A DNA stretch of 64,000 bases from Bin87 sp963666865 (GCA_963666865.1 OY763072.1:4030001-4094000); one strand, 5' to 3'; counted from the first letter of the stretch, positions 6,704 to 16,686 are shown. The notes: generated by a model from the sequence alone, not told the origin. Numbers and translations are program-made.

Positions 6704-8545
6704 TTACGACGCCCGCCGCTCCAGCCCTTCTTCCAGCGCCAGGCGTTCACCCGGCGCGCCCGCCGGCAACTCCGCCGGCATCTCGTCAACCACGTGCATC
6801 CGCAACAGCGCGGACACTTCCTGCTGGATGGCTTCCTGGGCGAAGGGGTTCAGTTCACCCATCTGGCGGAATTTGCGGTAACGTTGCTTGACCAACTTGC
6901 CGGTGGATACGCGGCTCGCTTCCGCCAGGTGTTTGTAGATGGCAAACTCCAGGTCCGTCGCGGCCTGACGTGGATCGTTGTGGGAGCCGCCGGCGGGTTC
7001 GGGCACCACCTGGTCGATGATGCCAAGTTCCTGACAGTCCCGGGCGGTGAGCATGAGGGCTTCCGCGGCCTCCCGCGTCAGATAGCGCTCCCGGGACGGT
7101 CCGCCCACGGTGTGATGCAGTGAAATCGGGGAATAGATGGCGTACTGCTGCATCAGTATGCGGTCGGACAGGCTCAGGGACAGGGCGGCCTCGTTGCCGG
7201 CCTCGCCGATAATTACTGAAACCAGCGGCGTCGGCGCATCCAGCATCATGGAGAGACTGCTGGCGATGGCGTTGCCAACACCCTGCTCTTCCGACTCCAG
7301 TCTCGGGTCGGCGCCCTGGGAGTCGATGAGGGTAATTAGCGGAAGGTTGAACCGGGCGGCGAGGCCGATGACCCTTTGGGCCTTGCGGAGACCGCTGGGG
7401 TGCAGCAGGTACCGTCCGCGGTCGCTGTCGTGGGAATGGCTGCGCTGCTGGCCGATGGCGGCCACCGGATGTCCGCGCAGCAGGCCGATGCCGCCGACCA
7501 CGGTGCGGTCGTCGCTGCTCACCCGGTCACCACAGATCTCAAAGAAATCCTCCAGAATGTGCCGCATGTAGTACAGGGCGTCGGGCCGCTCGTCGTGGGT
7601 CGCCGCGTTCAGCGATTCCCACGTCTCCGTATCCTCCGCCGCCACCGCCTGCAAACGGGAAACCGCTCGCCGGCTCAGGCGAATGCCCTCCGGTTCCACC
7701 AGCAGATTAAGCAATTGGCTGAGCCGTTCCCGCAGTTCTTCCCGGTCCACGACGCTGTCCAGCAGTCCTTGTCGCAGGTGGTGTTCGGCGGTATGCGCGT
7801 CCGGGGGCAACTGCTGGCCGGTGGCTTCAATAATCGTGCGTATGGGCGACAAACCCACCACCGAACCCGGTTCGGCGATGATGATGTCGGCCAGGTTGGC
7901 GAAGCTGCCGTAGGCCTGTCCGGTGGAAGGGTTGGACAGCACGGCGATGAACGGTGCCGCAACCTCGCGCAGCTTGTTGACCGCCGTGACGGTTTTGGCC
8001 ATCTGCATCAGCGACAACACGCCTTCTTGCGTCCTGGCTCCACCGCCGGTGACCAGCGCCACCATCGGCAGGCCGCGCCGGGCGGCCAGCTCGAAGGCCA
8101 GCGCCACCTTTTCTCCCACCACGCTGCTCATGCTGCCGCCCATGAAGCCGTAGTCCAGCACCGCCAGCATGACGGTTCGCCCGCCAATCCGGCAGGTCCC
8201 TGTGACGGCGGCCTCGGTGAGACCGGTGCGATCCTGGCTTTCCGTCAGCTGGTCGTCGTAGGGCGTGCGGTTAGAGAAGGATAGGGGCGCCACCGAACGG
8301 ACGTAGCGGTTATGCTCTCGAAAGCTGCGCCGGTCGGCCAGCAGTTCGATCCGCTCGCGGGCCGACAGGGTGTAGTGGAACCGGCAAAAGGGACAAACCC
8401 GGAAGTCCAGGTAAGCCCTGGAGCCGTTGATCGGCTCGTGACAAAACAGGCAGTGGTCATGCACCGCCGAAAGGTACATCTCCTCCAGCTCGTCCCCGTC
8501 GCTGAACAGATGCACCAGGAAATTCGTCAGATTGCGGACCGGCAC
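6704..8545 (-). CDS. accDA: acetyl-CoA carboxylase carboxyltransferase, beta-alpha fusion
   Basis: A 613-residue protein joining AccD and AccA in one chain. Residues 30-60 carry a four-cysteine zinc ribbon (CLFCHEP, then CPFCRFH); residues 60-300 are the AccD carboxyltransferase domain (GGGARTQEGVLSLMQM); residues 320-600 are AccA (HSHDSDRGRYLLHPSGLRKAQR, then LIDSQGADPRLESEEQG, given in parts). It transfers carboxyl from biotin to acetyl-CoA to make malonyl-CoA for fatty acid synthesis. The start is GTG at 8545 with AGGAGGGG upstream. Subunits are separate genes in most bacteria. The biotin carrier and carboxylase are not in the window. Confidence 0.93.
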   Translation of the reverse strand: MPVRNLTNFLVHLFSDGDELEEMYLSAVHDHCLFCHEPINGSRAYLDFRVCPFCRFHYTLSARERIELLADRRSFREHNRYVRSVAPLSFSNRTPYDDQLTESQDRTGLTEAAVTGTCRIGGRTVMLAVLDYGFMGGSMSSVVGEKVALAFELAARRGLPMVALVTGGGARTQEGVLSLMQMAKTVTAVNKLREVAAPFIAVLSNPSTGQAYGSFANLADIIIAEPGSVVGLSPIRTIIEATGQQLPPDAHTAEHHLRQGLLDSVVDREELRERLSQLLNLLVEPEGIRLSRRAVSRLQAVAAEDTETWESLNAATHDERPDALYYMRHILEDFFEICGDRVSSDDRTVVGGIGLLRGHPVAAIGQQRSHSHDSDRGRYLLHPSGLRKAQRVIGLAARFNLPLITLIDSQGADPRLESEEQGVGNAIASSLSMMLDAPTPLVSVIIGEAGNEAALSLSLSDRILMQQYAIYSPISLHHTVGGPSRERYLTREAAEALMLTARDCQELGIIDQVVPEPAGGSHNDPRQAATDLEFAIYKHLAEASRVSTGKLVKQRYRKFRQMGELNPFAQEAIQQEVSALLRMHVVDEMPAELPAGAPGERLALEEGLERRAS

Positions 8546-8737
8546 CTAAGCCCCTCCTTTGGCTGCCGAGAAACCGACGACCGGCGTGTTGGTGAATCGT
8601 GCGGTTTTCGCTGTCAATCCGGCTACTTTAGGTTATCCTCTTATTCTACACAATCATCGAATCGTCAAGGCTAGAACCGGCCGTTACCGTTTCGTGCCAA
8701 TCCACAGATCTGAAATCAACTCCAGCCGGCTCAGCCG

Positions 8738-10252
8738 TCAACCGCCGACGCGCTCAAACCTGACCATGACTGCCGGGAGATCGCCGCCGTCTGAAGTGGG
8801 CACGGCGGCCCAGTCCGCAATCCGAACCCCGGCAACCCAGGCGATGCCGGCCGGCGTGACCACCAGAGGCATCCGTTCCCGCCAGCCCCGGGGAACGCCG
8901 GCGTCAGTAAAGAGGTCCTGTAATTTGCGCGTGCCCGACATCCCCAGGGGCTGGATCCGGTCGCCGGCCTGCCAGGTCCGAACGGTAGCGCCTTCCGCCA
9001 AAGCCGCCGGGGACAGGTACGCCGCCATCGGATCGCCCATATCCAGCGCCGCATCCGGCGGCAGCCTGACCGCCTGAGCCGTAACCTCCCACCCGTCCTG
9101 CTTGGTAACGGCGACGGCGATAGGCCCCATGGGCAGCGTCAACCGGAACTCCCGGCTCAGCGCCGGGTACGGGCAGTCGTCATGGGGTGGCGGCGCGGCC
9201 AGCGTTGCGTCGGCGCCCCTGGCGGAGAAACGATAACCCCGGGGAAGCTCCACCGTTTTCCCCGACCCGGGCGCAGTCACTATACGCGCCATCGCGGCCA
9301 GATGTCGCTCGGTCAGGCGGCGGTCCTGGCTGGTAACGGCAATCCACGCCCGACGCAACAGGACGTACTGCAACGCCGGATGCGCCTCCGCCAGCCGCTC
9401 CCGGTCCAGATGCAGTGCGCCGTCTTCGGTTAACGGTTTGGACGCGACTTCGGGCCACAGCAGGTCGGCCTGCTCCTCCATGTAATCCGCCTGGGCCGAC
9501 GCGGTGCGGGAGAGGCGACCCAGCGCCTCCACGATGCGCGGGTTCAACTGCTCCCTGAGCGCCGGCATCAGGTCGTGGCGCACCCGGTTACGGGCAAACT
9601 CGCGCATATAGTTGGTGCTGTCGTCCCGGTAGTCAATCCGGTGATTCCGGCAATAGGAAACGGTGTGATGCCGGGTCAGTTCCAACAATGGGCGCCATAC
9701 GCGCAAGCCCTGTTCTCTCCCCGCCGGGTAAGGCCATTCGTCCAACTCGCTCATCCCGCGCAGTCCGTGCAGGCCGCTCCCACGGGCCAGATGCAGAAGC
9801 ACGGTTTCCCCCAGATCATCGGCCGTGTGGCCCACTGCCACCAGCCTGGCGCCCACCTGCCGGGCCACCCGCGCCAGGAAGTCATACCGAACGTCTCGCG
9901 CCGCTTGCTCGAAGGAACTTACACCGGACTCTCGCTGGTACGCAGCCACATCCACCTCATCGATGATGCAGTTGGGCCACATTCGCCGCACGAAGTCGGC
10001 ATCGTCGTAGGTTTCCTGGCCGCGGAAGTCGTGCAACAAATGCGCCGGCTGCACGGTGAAGCCGAAACGGGTATCCTCTGCGACCCAGCCCAGCATCGCC
10101 ATCAAAGCACACGAATCCGGCCCCCCCGACACGCCGACCACCACCACGTCGTCTGCCCCCAGACCGGCTCGCCGCGCCGTCGTCAACGCCGTGATGTATA
10201 GCCGGTAGGACGGCCAGAATCCCGGATCGCAATGCGGTTTGTTGCGGCCCAT
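8738..10252 (-). CDS. tilS: tRNA(Ile)-lysidine synthase
   Basis: A 504-residue TilS. The N-terminal PP-loop ATPase domain has VVGVSGGPDSCALMAML near residue 40 and GHTADDLGETVLLHLARGSG; the central and C-terminal (TilS_C, GTRKLQDLFTDAGVPRGWRERMPLVV, in parts) substrate-binding domains follow. It converts C34 of the tRNA-Ile CAU anticodon to lysidine, which changes both charging and decoding to AUA isoleucine. The stop lies close to the phosphatase gene upstream on the same strand, so the two are probably co-transcribed. Confidence 0.93.
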   Translation of the reverse strand: MGRNKPHCDPGFWPSYRLYITALTTARRAGLGADDVVVVGVSGGPDSCALMAMLGWVAEDTRFGFTVQPAHLLHDFRGQETYDDADFVRRMWPNCIIDEVDVAAYQRESGVSSFEQAARDVRYDFLARVARQVGARLVAVGHTADDLGETVLLHLARGSGLHGLRGMSELDEWPYPAGREQGLRVWRPLLELTRHHTVSYCRNHRIDYRDDSTNYMREFARNRVRHDLMPALREQLNPRIVEALGRLSRTASAQADYMEEQADLLWPEVASKPLTEDGALHLDRERLAEAHPALQYVLLRRAWIAVTSQDRRLTERHLAAMARIVTAPGSGKTVELPRGYRFSARGADATLAAPPPHDDCPYPALSREFRLTLPMGPIAVAVTKQDGWEVTAQAVRLPPDAALDMGDPMAAYLSPAALAEGATVRTWQAGDRIQPLGMSGTRKLQDLFTDAGVPRGWRERMPLVVTPAGIAWVAGVRIADWAAVPTSDGGDLPAVMVRFERVGG

Positions 10253-10264
10253 TGAACGCCAATC

Positions 10265-10891
10265 CTAATACCCGGTGCGGTTGGCCGGCGTCAGGTGGTC
10301 AACGGCGTTGTATTGGTTGAGCCGCCGGCCGCGCCGCCCGGTGGTGATGGTGGTGCGACTGCCCAGGCCCAGATCCATGTAGTTGATGTTGGCCAGGGGA
10401 AGGTCGAGCACGGCGGCGACTATGCAGCGGATGGTGAAGTTATGGGTCACCGCAATCACCGTATCCTCAACGTCGTGCGCGTCATCCATGTCGGCGAAAG
10501 CGGCCATCGCCCGCTCCTGCACCATGCCCAGCGACTCGCCGTCGGGCATGGTGACGCTGCTGGCGTCCCGGCGCCAGCCCTGGTAAAGGTCGGGCCAGCC
10601 GTCGCGCATCTGCTGAATGGTTACGCCTTCCAGCGCGCCCATGTGCATCTCAGTCAGGCGGGGTTCATCGGCAACCGTCAATCCGGTCATATCGGCCATC
10701 CGGGCTGCCACGTCGCGGGCCCGCTTTAGGGGGCTGGAATAAATGGCCGCCGGGTTCCAAGCCAGGCTGGCTACCGCCAGTTCCCGGGCCTGTCGATGGC
10801 CCCGCTCGGTCAGCAGGGAGTTGGTGGAACCCTGCAAACGGCCGGCCGCGTTGATGTCCGTTTCGCCGTGGCGCACCAGGTGGAGTTTCAC
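10265..10891 (-). CDS. histidine phosphatase family protein (phosphoglycerate-mutase-like)
   Basis: A 208-residue protein with the phosphohistidine motif LVRHGETDINAAGRLQG at the N-terminus, YSSPLKRARDVA, and the second catalytic His in VIAVTHNFTIRCIVAA. The family includes cobalamin/ribazole phosphatases, sugar phosphatases and small phosphoglycerate mutases; the substrate cannot be told from sequence. Its ATG overlaps the stop of the upstream membrane protein gene by four bases, so the two are translationally coupled. Confidence 0.88.
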   Translation of the reverse strand: MKLHLVRHGETDINAAGRLQGSTNSLLTERGHRQARELAVASLAWNPAAIYSSPLKRARDVAARMADMTGLTVADEPRLTEMHMGALEGVTIQQMRDGWPDLYQGWRRDASSVTMPDGESLGMVQERAMAAFADMDDAHDVEDTVIAVTHNFTIRCIVAAVLDLPLANINYMDLGLGSRTTITTGRRGRRLNQYNAVDHLTPANRTGY

Positions 10892-12267
10892 CGAACCGCC
10901 TCCTGTCCGACGGCGGCCACGCGTTCCAGCCGCACCCGGTCGATGCGCGCCCCCGCCATATTAGTAACCGTAACCATCAAATCTCCGGTACGTACCCAGT
11001 CGGTTTCCCGGGGCAGTTCGCCCAGTTCGTGGAGCACCAGCCCGGCGATGGTTTGGTAATCGCCCTCCGGCACGGAGATACCGGCGTCCTGCAGACGGTC
11101 GTTGATCTCGATAATGGTCAACCCTCCCTCCATCAGGTAAGCTCCTTCATCCAATTCGACGATGCTGCTGTCGGCCTCAGCCGACGGCGGGTCGTCGTCC
11201 ACCACCGTCCCCACGATGACGCCGACGATCTGCTTTAGCGTGACCAGGCCCGCGATGCCTCCATACTCGTTGGCGACCAGCATCATAGACCGGCGTTGCG
11301 CCTGCATGGAGTCAAAAGCGTCGGATACCGGCACCGTTTCCGGTATGAAATCGACCGGCCGCAAGGTGTCGGTTATGGGGTCGTCCATCCCGATCTGGCC
11401 CTGGCTTTGGGCAATGAGCACTTCCTTGTTGGAAATAACCCCCAGCACCGTTTCCTGAGAACCCTCGAACACCGGAAACCTGGTGTGGCTGTTTTCGGCG
11501 TATAACGCCAGGAACTCCCGCAAGGTGGTGCCCTTCTCTATCCACACGATTTCGGTGCGGGGCGTCATGATTTCGCTCAGCCGCCGGTCCCGGAAGTTGA
11601 ACACCCGGTGCAGGCGCTGCGCCTCCTCCTGTTCCACCGCTCCCTGCTGGCTGGACAGGTCGATCATCATGCGGAGTTCGCCCTCGGTGAGGCCCGTTTG
11701 CCACGCGTCCGGAGACGTTCCCAACAGCTTGTACATCAGATGCGGAACCACCGTGAACAGATAGATGAACGGGGTGCAAACCAGCATCACCAGGGCCACC
11801 GGACGACCGGCCAACAGGGACCAACGCTCGGAGTAGGTGGCGGCCAGGGTCTTGGGCGTTATCTCGCCGAATATGGAGATCGTCACCGTCATGATCACCG
11901 TGGTCAAAAGGGCCGCGTATCCCGCGTTTTGGAGCAAATCCGCCGCCAGGGCCGTGCCGATGGCGGTGGCGAATATGGTGAAGGCATTTTGACTGAGCAG
12001 GATGGTGGCGAAGAACTTCTCGTGCTGCGCCAGCACCCGGTTCACCACGCCGGCGGCGGCGTTGCCCTGACCGTCCAGAAACTGGATGCGAATCTTGTTG
12101 ACCGCAACCAGCGCCGCCTCGGCGCTGGTGAAAAACGCCACCCCGACAAAACTAATGACCAGCAACGAAAGCTGCAGGCCCAACGGTACGGTCAAACCCC
12201 CGGTCAAATCTCCGGCCTGCAACAGAACTACCCAGCGGGATAAACCATCGGGCGCAATGTCCAACAT
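10888..12267 (-). CDS. DUF21/CBS-pair/CorC-domain membrane protein (CNNM/HlyC family)
   Basis: A 459-residue inner-membrane protein. Residues 25-210 are the DUF21 transmembrane domain with several hydrophobic helices (LSLLVISFVGVAFFTSAEAALVAV; ISIFGEITPKTLA is the family signature); residues 225-345 are two CBS motifs (VFEGSQETVLGVISNKEVLIAQ and VANEYGGIAGLVTLKQIVG); residues 365-450 are the CorC_HlyC domain. Members are linked to Mg/Na transport and metal resistance, and are often mis-called hemolysins. It heads a three-gene minus-strand run with the phosphatase and tilS. Confidence 0.9.
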   Translation of the reverse strand: MLDIAPDGLSRWVVLLQAGDLTGGLTVPLGLQLSLLVISFVGVAFFTSAEAALVAVNKIRIQFLDGQGNAAAGVVNRVLAQHEKFFATILLSQNAFTIFATAIGTALAADLLQNAGYAALLTTVIMTVTISIFGEITPKTLAATYSERWSLLAGRPVALVMLVCTPFIYLFTVVPHLMYKLLGTSPDAWQTGLTEGELRMMIDLSSQQGAVEQEEAQRLHRVFNFRDRRLSEIMTPRTEIVWIEKGTTLREFLALYAENSHTRFPVFEGSQETVLGVISNKEVLIAQSQGQIGMDDPITDTLRPVDFIPETVPVSDAFDSMQAQRRSMMLVANEYGGIAGLVTLKQIVGVIVGTVVDDDPPSAEADSSIVELDEGAYLMEGGLTIIEINDRLQDAGISVPEGDYQTIAGLVLHELGELPRETDWVRTGDLMVTVTNMAGARIDRVRLERVAAVGQEAVR

Positions 12268-12521
12268 TGGGACGCCAAACCTCCTTATGAGAACGCGGGC
12301 GGTTCGCCATCCCTGGCAACCAAAACCCCGATTTTGATTATTCGCGAAAAGGATAGCATTGGCGGCGGCCTACCGTAAAGTTGCCGCTCCATTCGTATCT
12401 GTTCAGACTTGAGGCGCCGTCGTGACGCCAAATCGCCTCATACTGGCGAAAGCCGGTATCCAGGTATCTTCGCCCTCCTGCTATAATTTTTCACGCCATC
12501 AATCGGGACCGGTCAATCTGT
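12268..12521. promoter_or_regulatory. divergent intergenic region with an extended -10 for tsaD
   Basis: TGCTATAAT (12479-12487) is an extended -10 element that would start tsaD transcription near 12494, about 28 nt before its ATG. A decayed CGTCATTCC-type repeat (CTGGCGAAAGCCGGTATCCAG) lies just upstream at about 12443-12463. No gene is seen here. Confidence 0.5.
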
Positions 12522-13607
12522 ATGCTTATTCTGGGTATCGAAACTTCCTGTGACGAAACCGCGGTCGGCGTGGTTGAAGACGGCCGCCTGCTGCGTTCCA
12601 ACGTGATTGCCTCGCAGGCGGCGTTGCACGCCACCCACGGCGGCGTGGTGCCGGAGCTGGCTTCCCGCCAGCACATCCGCGATATGCAACCCACTTTGCA
12701 TCGCGCCCTTTCCGACGCCGAAATTGCCTTGGAGGACGTGGACGCCGTTGCCGTCACCCACGGCCCCGGATTGGCCGGCGCCCTCATCAGCGGCGTTAAC
12801 ACGGCCAAGGCTCTGGCGATGACACTGAATGTGCCGCTGCTGGGTGTCAATCACTTGGAGGGACACATCTATGCCGCCTGGCTGGCGGCCACCGGCCCGG
12901 CGCCGGCTGAGGAGCCCGGCTTCCCTCTGGCCTGCCTGGTCGCGTCCGGCGGGCACACCGACCTGATCTTGATGGAAGGCCACGGCGACTACAGATTGGT
13001 GGGCCGCACCCGCGACGACGCCGCCGGAGAAGCCTTCGACAAAGCGGCCCGGGTGCTGGGCCTGGGCTTCCCCGGAGGACCGGAAATACAGAAGGCCGCC
13101 GAGTCCCTGGCAACCTTCGATGAAGATGACAACAACCACAGCCCACGCGAGGAGCTGGCGGCGGCGGCTCTGCCCCGGGCCTGGATGCGCGACACCCTGG
13201 ATTTCAGCTTCAGCGGAGTGAAAACCGCCCTGCTGCATCGCGCCCAGGATGTTGAGCTGTATCCGCCGCCGGAAGCGGATGACCCTGACGCCGACCGGCT
13301 GGTTGCCCAACTGGCCCACCAGTTCCAGGAGTCCCTGGTGGACGTCATGACCGCCAAACTCCTGGACATGGCCGAACGCTACCATGCCCGGGGGCTGATC
13401 CTGGGCGGCGGAGTGACGGCCAACGCCCGCCTCCGGCAGCGCGTACTGGCCGATTCGCCCCTGCCGGCAGTCATACCTCCGCCCGTGCTGTGCACCGACA
13501 ACGGGGCCATGATCGCCGCCGGAGCCTTCTACCAGTACCAGCGCGGCGACATCGCCGACCTGACCCTGGACGTTGACCCCTCGTTGCCCTTCGGCCAGCC
13601 CGCGTAG
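12522..13607 (+). CDS. tsaD: tRNA N6-threonylcarbamoyladenosine synthase catalytic subunit
   Basis: A 361-residue TsaD of the ASKHA fold: ILGIETSCDETAVGV at the start, the HATHGGVVPELASRQH metal-binding segment, NHLEGHIYAAWL, and GGGVTANARLR. With TsaB, TsaC and TsaE it makes t6A37 in tRNAs reading ANN codons. No clear ribosome-binding site precedes the ATG. Partners TsaB/E are not adjacent. lysS follows after a 67-bp gap. Confidence 0.95.
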   Translation: MLILGIETSCDETAVGVVEDGRLLRSNVIASQAALHATHGGVVPELASRQHIRDMQPTLHRALSDAEIALEDVDAVAVTHGPGLAGALISGVNTAKALAMTLNVPLLGVNHLEGHIYAAWLAATGPAPAEEPGFPLACLVASGGHTDLILMEGHGDYRLVGRTRDDAAGEAFDKAARVLGLGFPGGPEIQKAAESLATFDEDDNNHSPREELAAAALPRAWMRDTLDFSFSGVKTALLHRAQDVELYPPPEADDPDADRLVAQLAHQFQESLVDVMTAKLLDMAERYHARGLILGGGVTANARLRQRVLADSPLPAVIPPPVLCTDNGAMIAAGAFYQYQRGDIADLTLDVDPSLPFGQPA

Positions 13608-13674
13608 GGAGCAAGGGCAGGGCACTATTGCCTTTACAATACTTCGGCCCAGAATTACTATTCCAACGGTTATC

Positions 13675-15243
13675 ATGCCCGAGACCACTGAACCGCCGCC
13701 GCCCGAACGGGAGGACAACTTGGGTAGCCTGGAGGCCAATCTGGCCAGCCGGCGCGCCAAGTTATCCCGCATCCGCGAACGCGGCATAGAGCCATACCCG
13801 CCCCGCGTCCGGCGCGATTGCACCGCCGCCGAAGCGGTGGCCCGTTTTGAGGAAGCCGAAGCCGCCGGCCAGACGGACAGCGTAGCCGGTCTCCATCTGG
13901 CCGGCCGCATCGTCTCCATGCGCGTCATGGGCCGCGCCGCCTTCCTGGATCTGCGCGACGCCTCAGGCGTGGTGCAGGCCATGTTCCGCCAGAACGTCCT
14001 CGGCGACGAATACGCCCTGCTGCAAGACCTGGACCTGGGCGACTTCCTGGGCGTATGCGGCGACATGATGCGCACCCGCACTGGCCAGCCCACCATCGAG
14101 GCCCACTCGCTGACCGTCCTCGCCAAAGGGATGCGCCCTCTGCCCGAAAAGTGGCACGGCCTGCGCGACGTGGAAACCCGCTACCGTCAACGCTACCTGG
14201 ACCTTATCGCCAACCCGGAGGTCGCCGATACCTTTGTGCGCCGGGGGCGGATCATCAGCGGCATTCGTCGGTTCTTTGACGGCCGGGGCTTCATCGAGGT
14301 GGACACCCCCATCCTGGTGCCCATTCCCGCCGGCGCCCACGCCCGCCCCTTCGTCACCCATCACAACGCCCTGGACGAGCAGCTTTACCTCCGTATCGCC
14401 ACCGAGTTGTACCTGAAGCGTCTCATCGTAGGCGGGCTGGACAAGGTGTACGAAATCGGCCGCGTCTTCCGCAACGAGGGCATCGACCAGGACCACAATC
14501 CCGAATTCACTCTCCTTGAGTCCTACGAAGCCTACGCCGACTACAACACCGTGATGGAGATGGTGGAGTCGCTGGTGTCAGCTCTGGCCCAGGACGTTCA
14601 CGGGAGTATGCAGATTGCCATGGGCGACGACATCATCGACTTCACGCCGCCCTGGCCGCGCCTGTCCCTGCGGGAGGAACTGCTGCGGCGTAGCGGCATA
14701 GACATCGAGGACTATCCCGACGCCGAATCGCTCACCCGCATTGCGTGGGATCTGGGACTGGAACCTGGGCCCAGAGAGGCGCGGGGACGCCTCATCGACA
14801 AGATGCTCTCCGTGTACGTGGAGCCGCACCTGATCCAGCCGTCGTTCCTCATGGATTACCCGGAGGATATGTCGCCGCTGGCCAAGGGGCATCCCGATAA
14901 GCCCGGCTACGTGGAACGGTTCGAGGCATTCGCCGCCGGTATGGAAATCGCCAACTCCTACACCGAGCTGAATGACCCCGAAGTGCAGCGCGCCCGCTTC
15001 GCCGCCCAGGAACACCAGCGCGACGCCTACGGCGACGAGGAGGCCGACCGCACCGACGACGATTTCCTCACCGCTCTGGAATACGGTATGCCCCCCACCG
15101 GCGGTCTGGGCATCGGCATCGACCGCCTGGTTATGCTCCTCACCGGCCAGTCCACCATCCGCGATGTGCTATTATTCCCGCAGATGCGCTCCCTCTCCAA
15201 CGACGGCGGAAACGCGGCAACGCCGGATGATGCGACGGGATGA
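13675..15243 (+). CDS. lysS: lysyl-tRNA synthetase, class II
   Basis: A 522-residue class II LysRS. An OB-fold anticodon-binding domain (about residues 60-170, VSMRVMGRAAFLDLRDASG) is followed by the catalytic core with motif 2 (VYEIGRVFRNEGID) and motif 3 (GIGIDRLVMLLTGQSTIRDVLLFP). It charges tRNA-Lys. The ATG at 13675 fits the family N-terminus; the frame extends upstream into the tsaD 3' end but that part has no homology. No Shine-Dalgarno is visible. The stop overlaps the next ATG (ATGA). Confidence 0.95.
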   Translation: MPETTEPPPPEREDNLGSLEANLASRRAKLSRIRERGIEPYPPRVRRDCTAAEAVARFEEAEAAGQTDSVAGLHLAGRIVSMRVMGRAAFLDLRDASGVVQAMFRQNVLGDEYALLQDLDLGDFLGVCGDMMRTRTGQPTIEAHSLTVLAKGMRPLPEKWHGLRDVETRYRQRYLDLIANPEVADTFVRRGRIISGIRRFFDGRGFIEVDTPILVPIPAGAHARPFVTHHNALDEQLYLRIATELYLKRLIVGGLDKVYEIGRVFRNEGIDQDHNPEFTLLESYEAYADYNTVMEMVESLVSALAQDVHGSMQIAMGDDIIDFTPPWPRLSLREELLRRSGIDIEDYPDAESLTRIAWDLGLEPGPREARGRLIDKMLSVYVEPHLIQPSFLMDYPEDMSPLAKGHPDKPGYVERFEAFAAGMEIANSYTELNDPEVQRARFAAQEHQRDAYGDEEADRTDDDFLTALEYGMPPTGGLGIGIDRLVMLLTGQSTIRDVLLFPQMRSLSNDGGNAATPDDATG

Positions 15244-15953
15244 TTGCCATGGCCACGACCGCCTCGGCCAGAAAGCCGGAAATAGCAGAAGAAACCGCGC
15301 CATCGGTCTCCAATACGGCGGATAGTGGTCTGTTTCCCATCAAACTGAGGCTCCCGGAGACGGTAATAGCGGCCGGCCCCGACGCTTGCGCCAACTGGTT
15401 CTGGGACCTTTGCTTCGCCAACCACGAATCCGTTTGGCAAATGGAGCTCACCGCTGATGGAGTACTGGAACTGATGCCGCCCACCAATGACCCGTCTGAC
15501 GTTCAAGAAAACAGGACTTCCAGTGAAGTGTACCTCTGGGACCGGGAACAGGATTTCCCCGGCGTGCCTACCGGCCCTACCTCCGGGTATCGCTTGCCCA
15601 ACGGCGCACTACGTGTCCCTGACGCGGCATGGACAGCGTTGGAAAATATCCGCGCCAGACAGCCCGGCGACCCGGGCGGGCGGCCCTACTGCCCCGATTT
15701 CGTGGTAGAAATCCGCTCCGCCTCACAATCGCGCCCGTCGGGTTTGACCGAACTGCTCAACAAGATGCAGGAATACATGGACAACGGCGCCAAGCTCGCC
15801 TGGCTCATCGACCCCTCGGAGCGCACCGTCCGCATCTACCGCGCCGGCATCGCTGCACCCGAACTGCTGCAAGACCCGGAGACCCTGGACGGCGAGGACG
15901 TGCTGCCCGGTTTCATCTTTGAGGTGCGGCGGCTGATTTTTGAGTTGGCGTAA
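15240..15953 (+). CDS. Uma2 family (DUF820) PD-(D/E)XK-type nuclease, copy 1
   Basis: A 237-residue Uma2/DUF820 protein: RLPNGALRVPDAAW, then YCPDFVVEIRSASQSRP (the D...ExR/K-type active site), then LNKMQEYMDNGAKLAWLIDP and RIYRAG. The family is predicted to be an endonuclease fold but its biological role is poorly known. The ATG at 15240 overlaps the lysS stop; an ATG at 15249 is an alternative. A close paralogue follows directly, which suggests recent tandem duplication. Confidence 0.85.
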   Translation: MIAMATTASARKPEIAEETAPSVSNTADSGLFPIKLRLPETVIAAGPDACANWFWDLCFANHESVWQMELTADGVLELMPPTNDPSDVQENRTSSEVYLWDREQDFPGVPTGPTSGYRLPNGALRVPDAAWTALENIRARQPGDPGGRPYCPDFVVEIRSASQSRPSGLTELLNKMQEYMDNGAKLAWLIDPSERTVRIYRAGIAAPELLQDPETLDGEDVLPGFIFEVRRLIFELA

Positions 15954-15987
15954 TCCGAATGGCCAGCCATATATGAGGTGATTTGGT

Positions 15988-16674
15988 ATGACGACGGCAG
16001 CAACCCGTCGGCCGGCGGCGGAAATACACAGTGACGCCGTCAGAGCCAATCCATTTCCGCTCAAACTTCACCTGCCCCACGACGTGGTCGCGGCCGGCTC
16101 CGCGGCTTGTGCAGCCTGGTGTATCGACCTAACGCTTGCCAACCCTGACTTCCCCTGCCAAATTGAGCTTAACGTCAACGGCGAACTGGAACTGACCATG
16201 CCTCCTTACTACCCGGCCGATGCGCAAGAAGGCGAGACTTATGGAGCTCTGCACATCTGGAACGTTGCTAACGGACGCCCCGGCTACGCTACTACTGCCA
16301 CCGGCGCCTACCTCTTGCCCAACGGTGCCATCCGTTACCCTGACGCAGCCTGGACAGCAACTCTCAATACTCGGCTTGATGCCATTGGGCCGGGTAGCCC
16401 ACGACCTTATTGCCCCGATTTCGTCGTAGAAATCCGCTCCACTTCACAATCGCGTCCTTCGGATCTGACCGAACTGCTCAACAAGATGCAGGAATACATG
16501 GACAACGGCGCCAAGTTGGGCTGGTTTATCGACCCTATCGAACGAACCGTCCGCATCTACCGCGCCGGCGCCGACGAACCGGAGTTGCTTGCCGACCCGG
16601 AGACCCTGGACGGCGAGGATGTCCTGCCCGGTTTCGTTTTTGAGGTACGCAAACTAATCTTTTACCTTGTCTAA
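15988..16674 (+). CDS. Uma2 family (DUF820) PD-(D/E)XK-type nuclease, copy 2
   Basis: A 228-residue paralogue of the upstream gene with the same YCPDFVVEIRSTSQSRP active-site segment and nearly identical EYMDNGAKL block at the DNA level (15,760s versus 16,490s). The N-terminal half has diverged more. GAGGTGATTTGGT precedes the ATG at 15988. Role unknown; it is placed between two aminoacyl-tRNA synthetase genes, possibly by chance. Confidence 0.85.
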   Translation: MTTAATRRPAAEIHSDAVRANPFPLKLHLPHDVVAAGSAACAAWCIDLTLANPDFPCQIELNVNGELELTMPPYYPADAQEGETYGALHIWNVANGRPGYATTATGAYLLPNGAIRYPDAAWTATLNTRLDAIGPGSPRPYCPDFVVEIRSTSQSRPSDLTELLNKMQEYMDNGAKLGWFIDPIERTVRIYRAGADEPELLADPETLDGEDVLPGFVFEVRKLIFYLV

Positions 16675-16686
16675 TACAGTGGGTTT

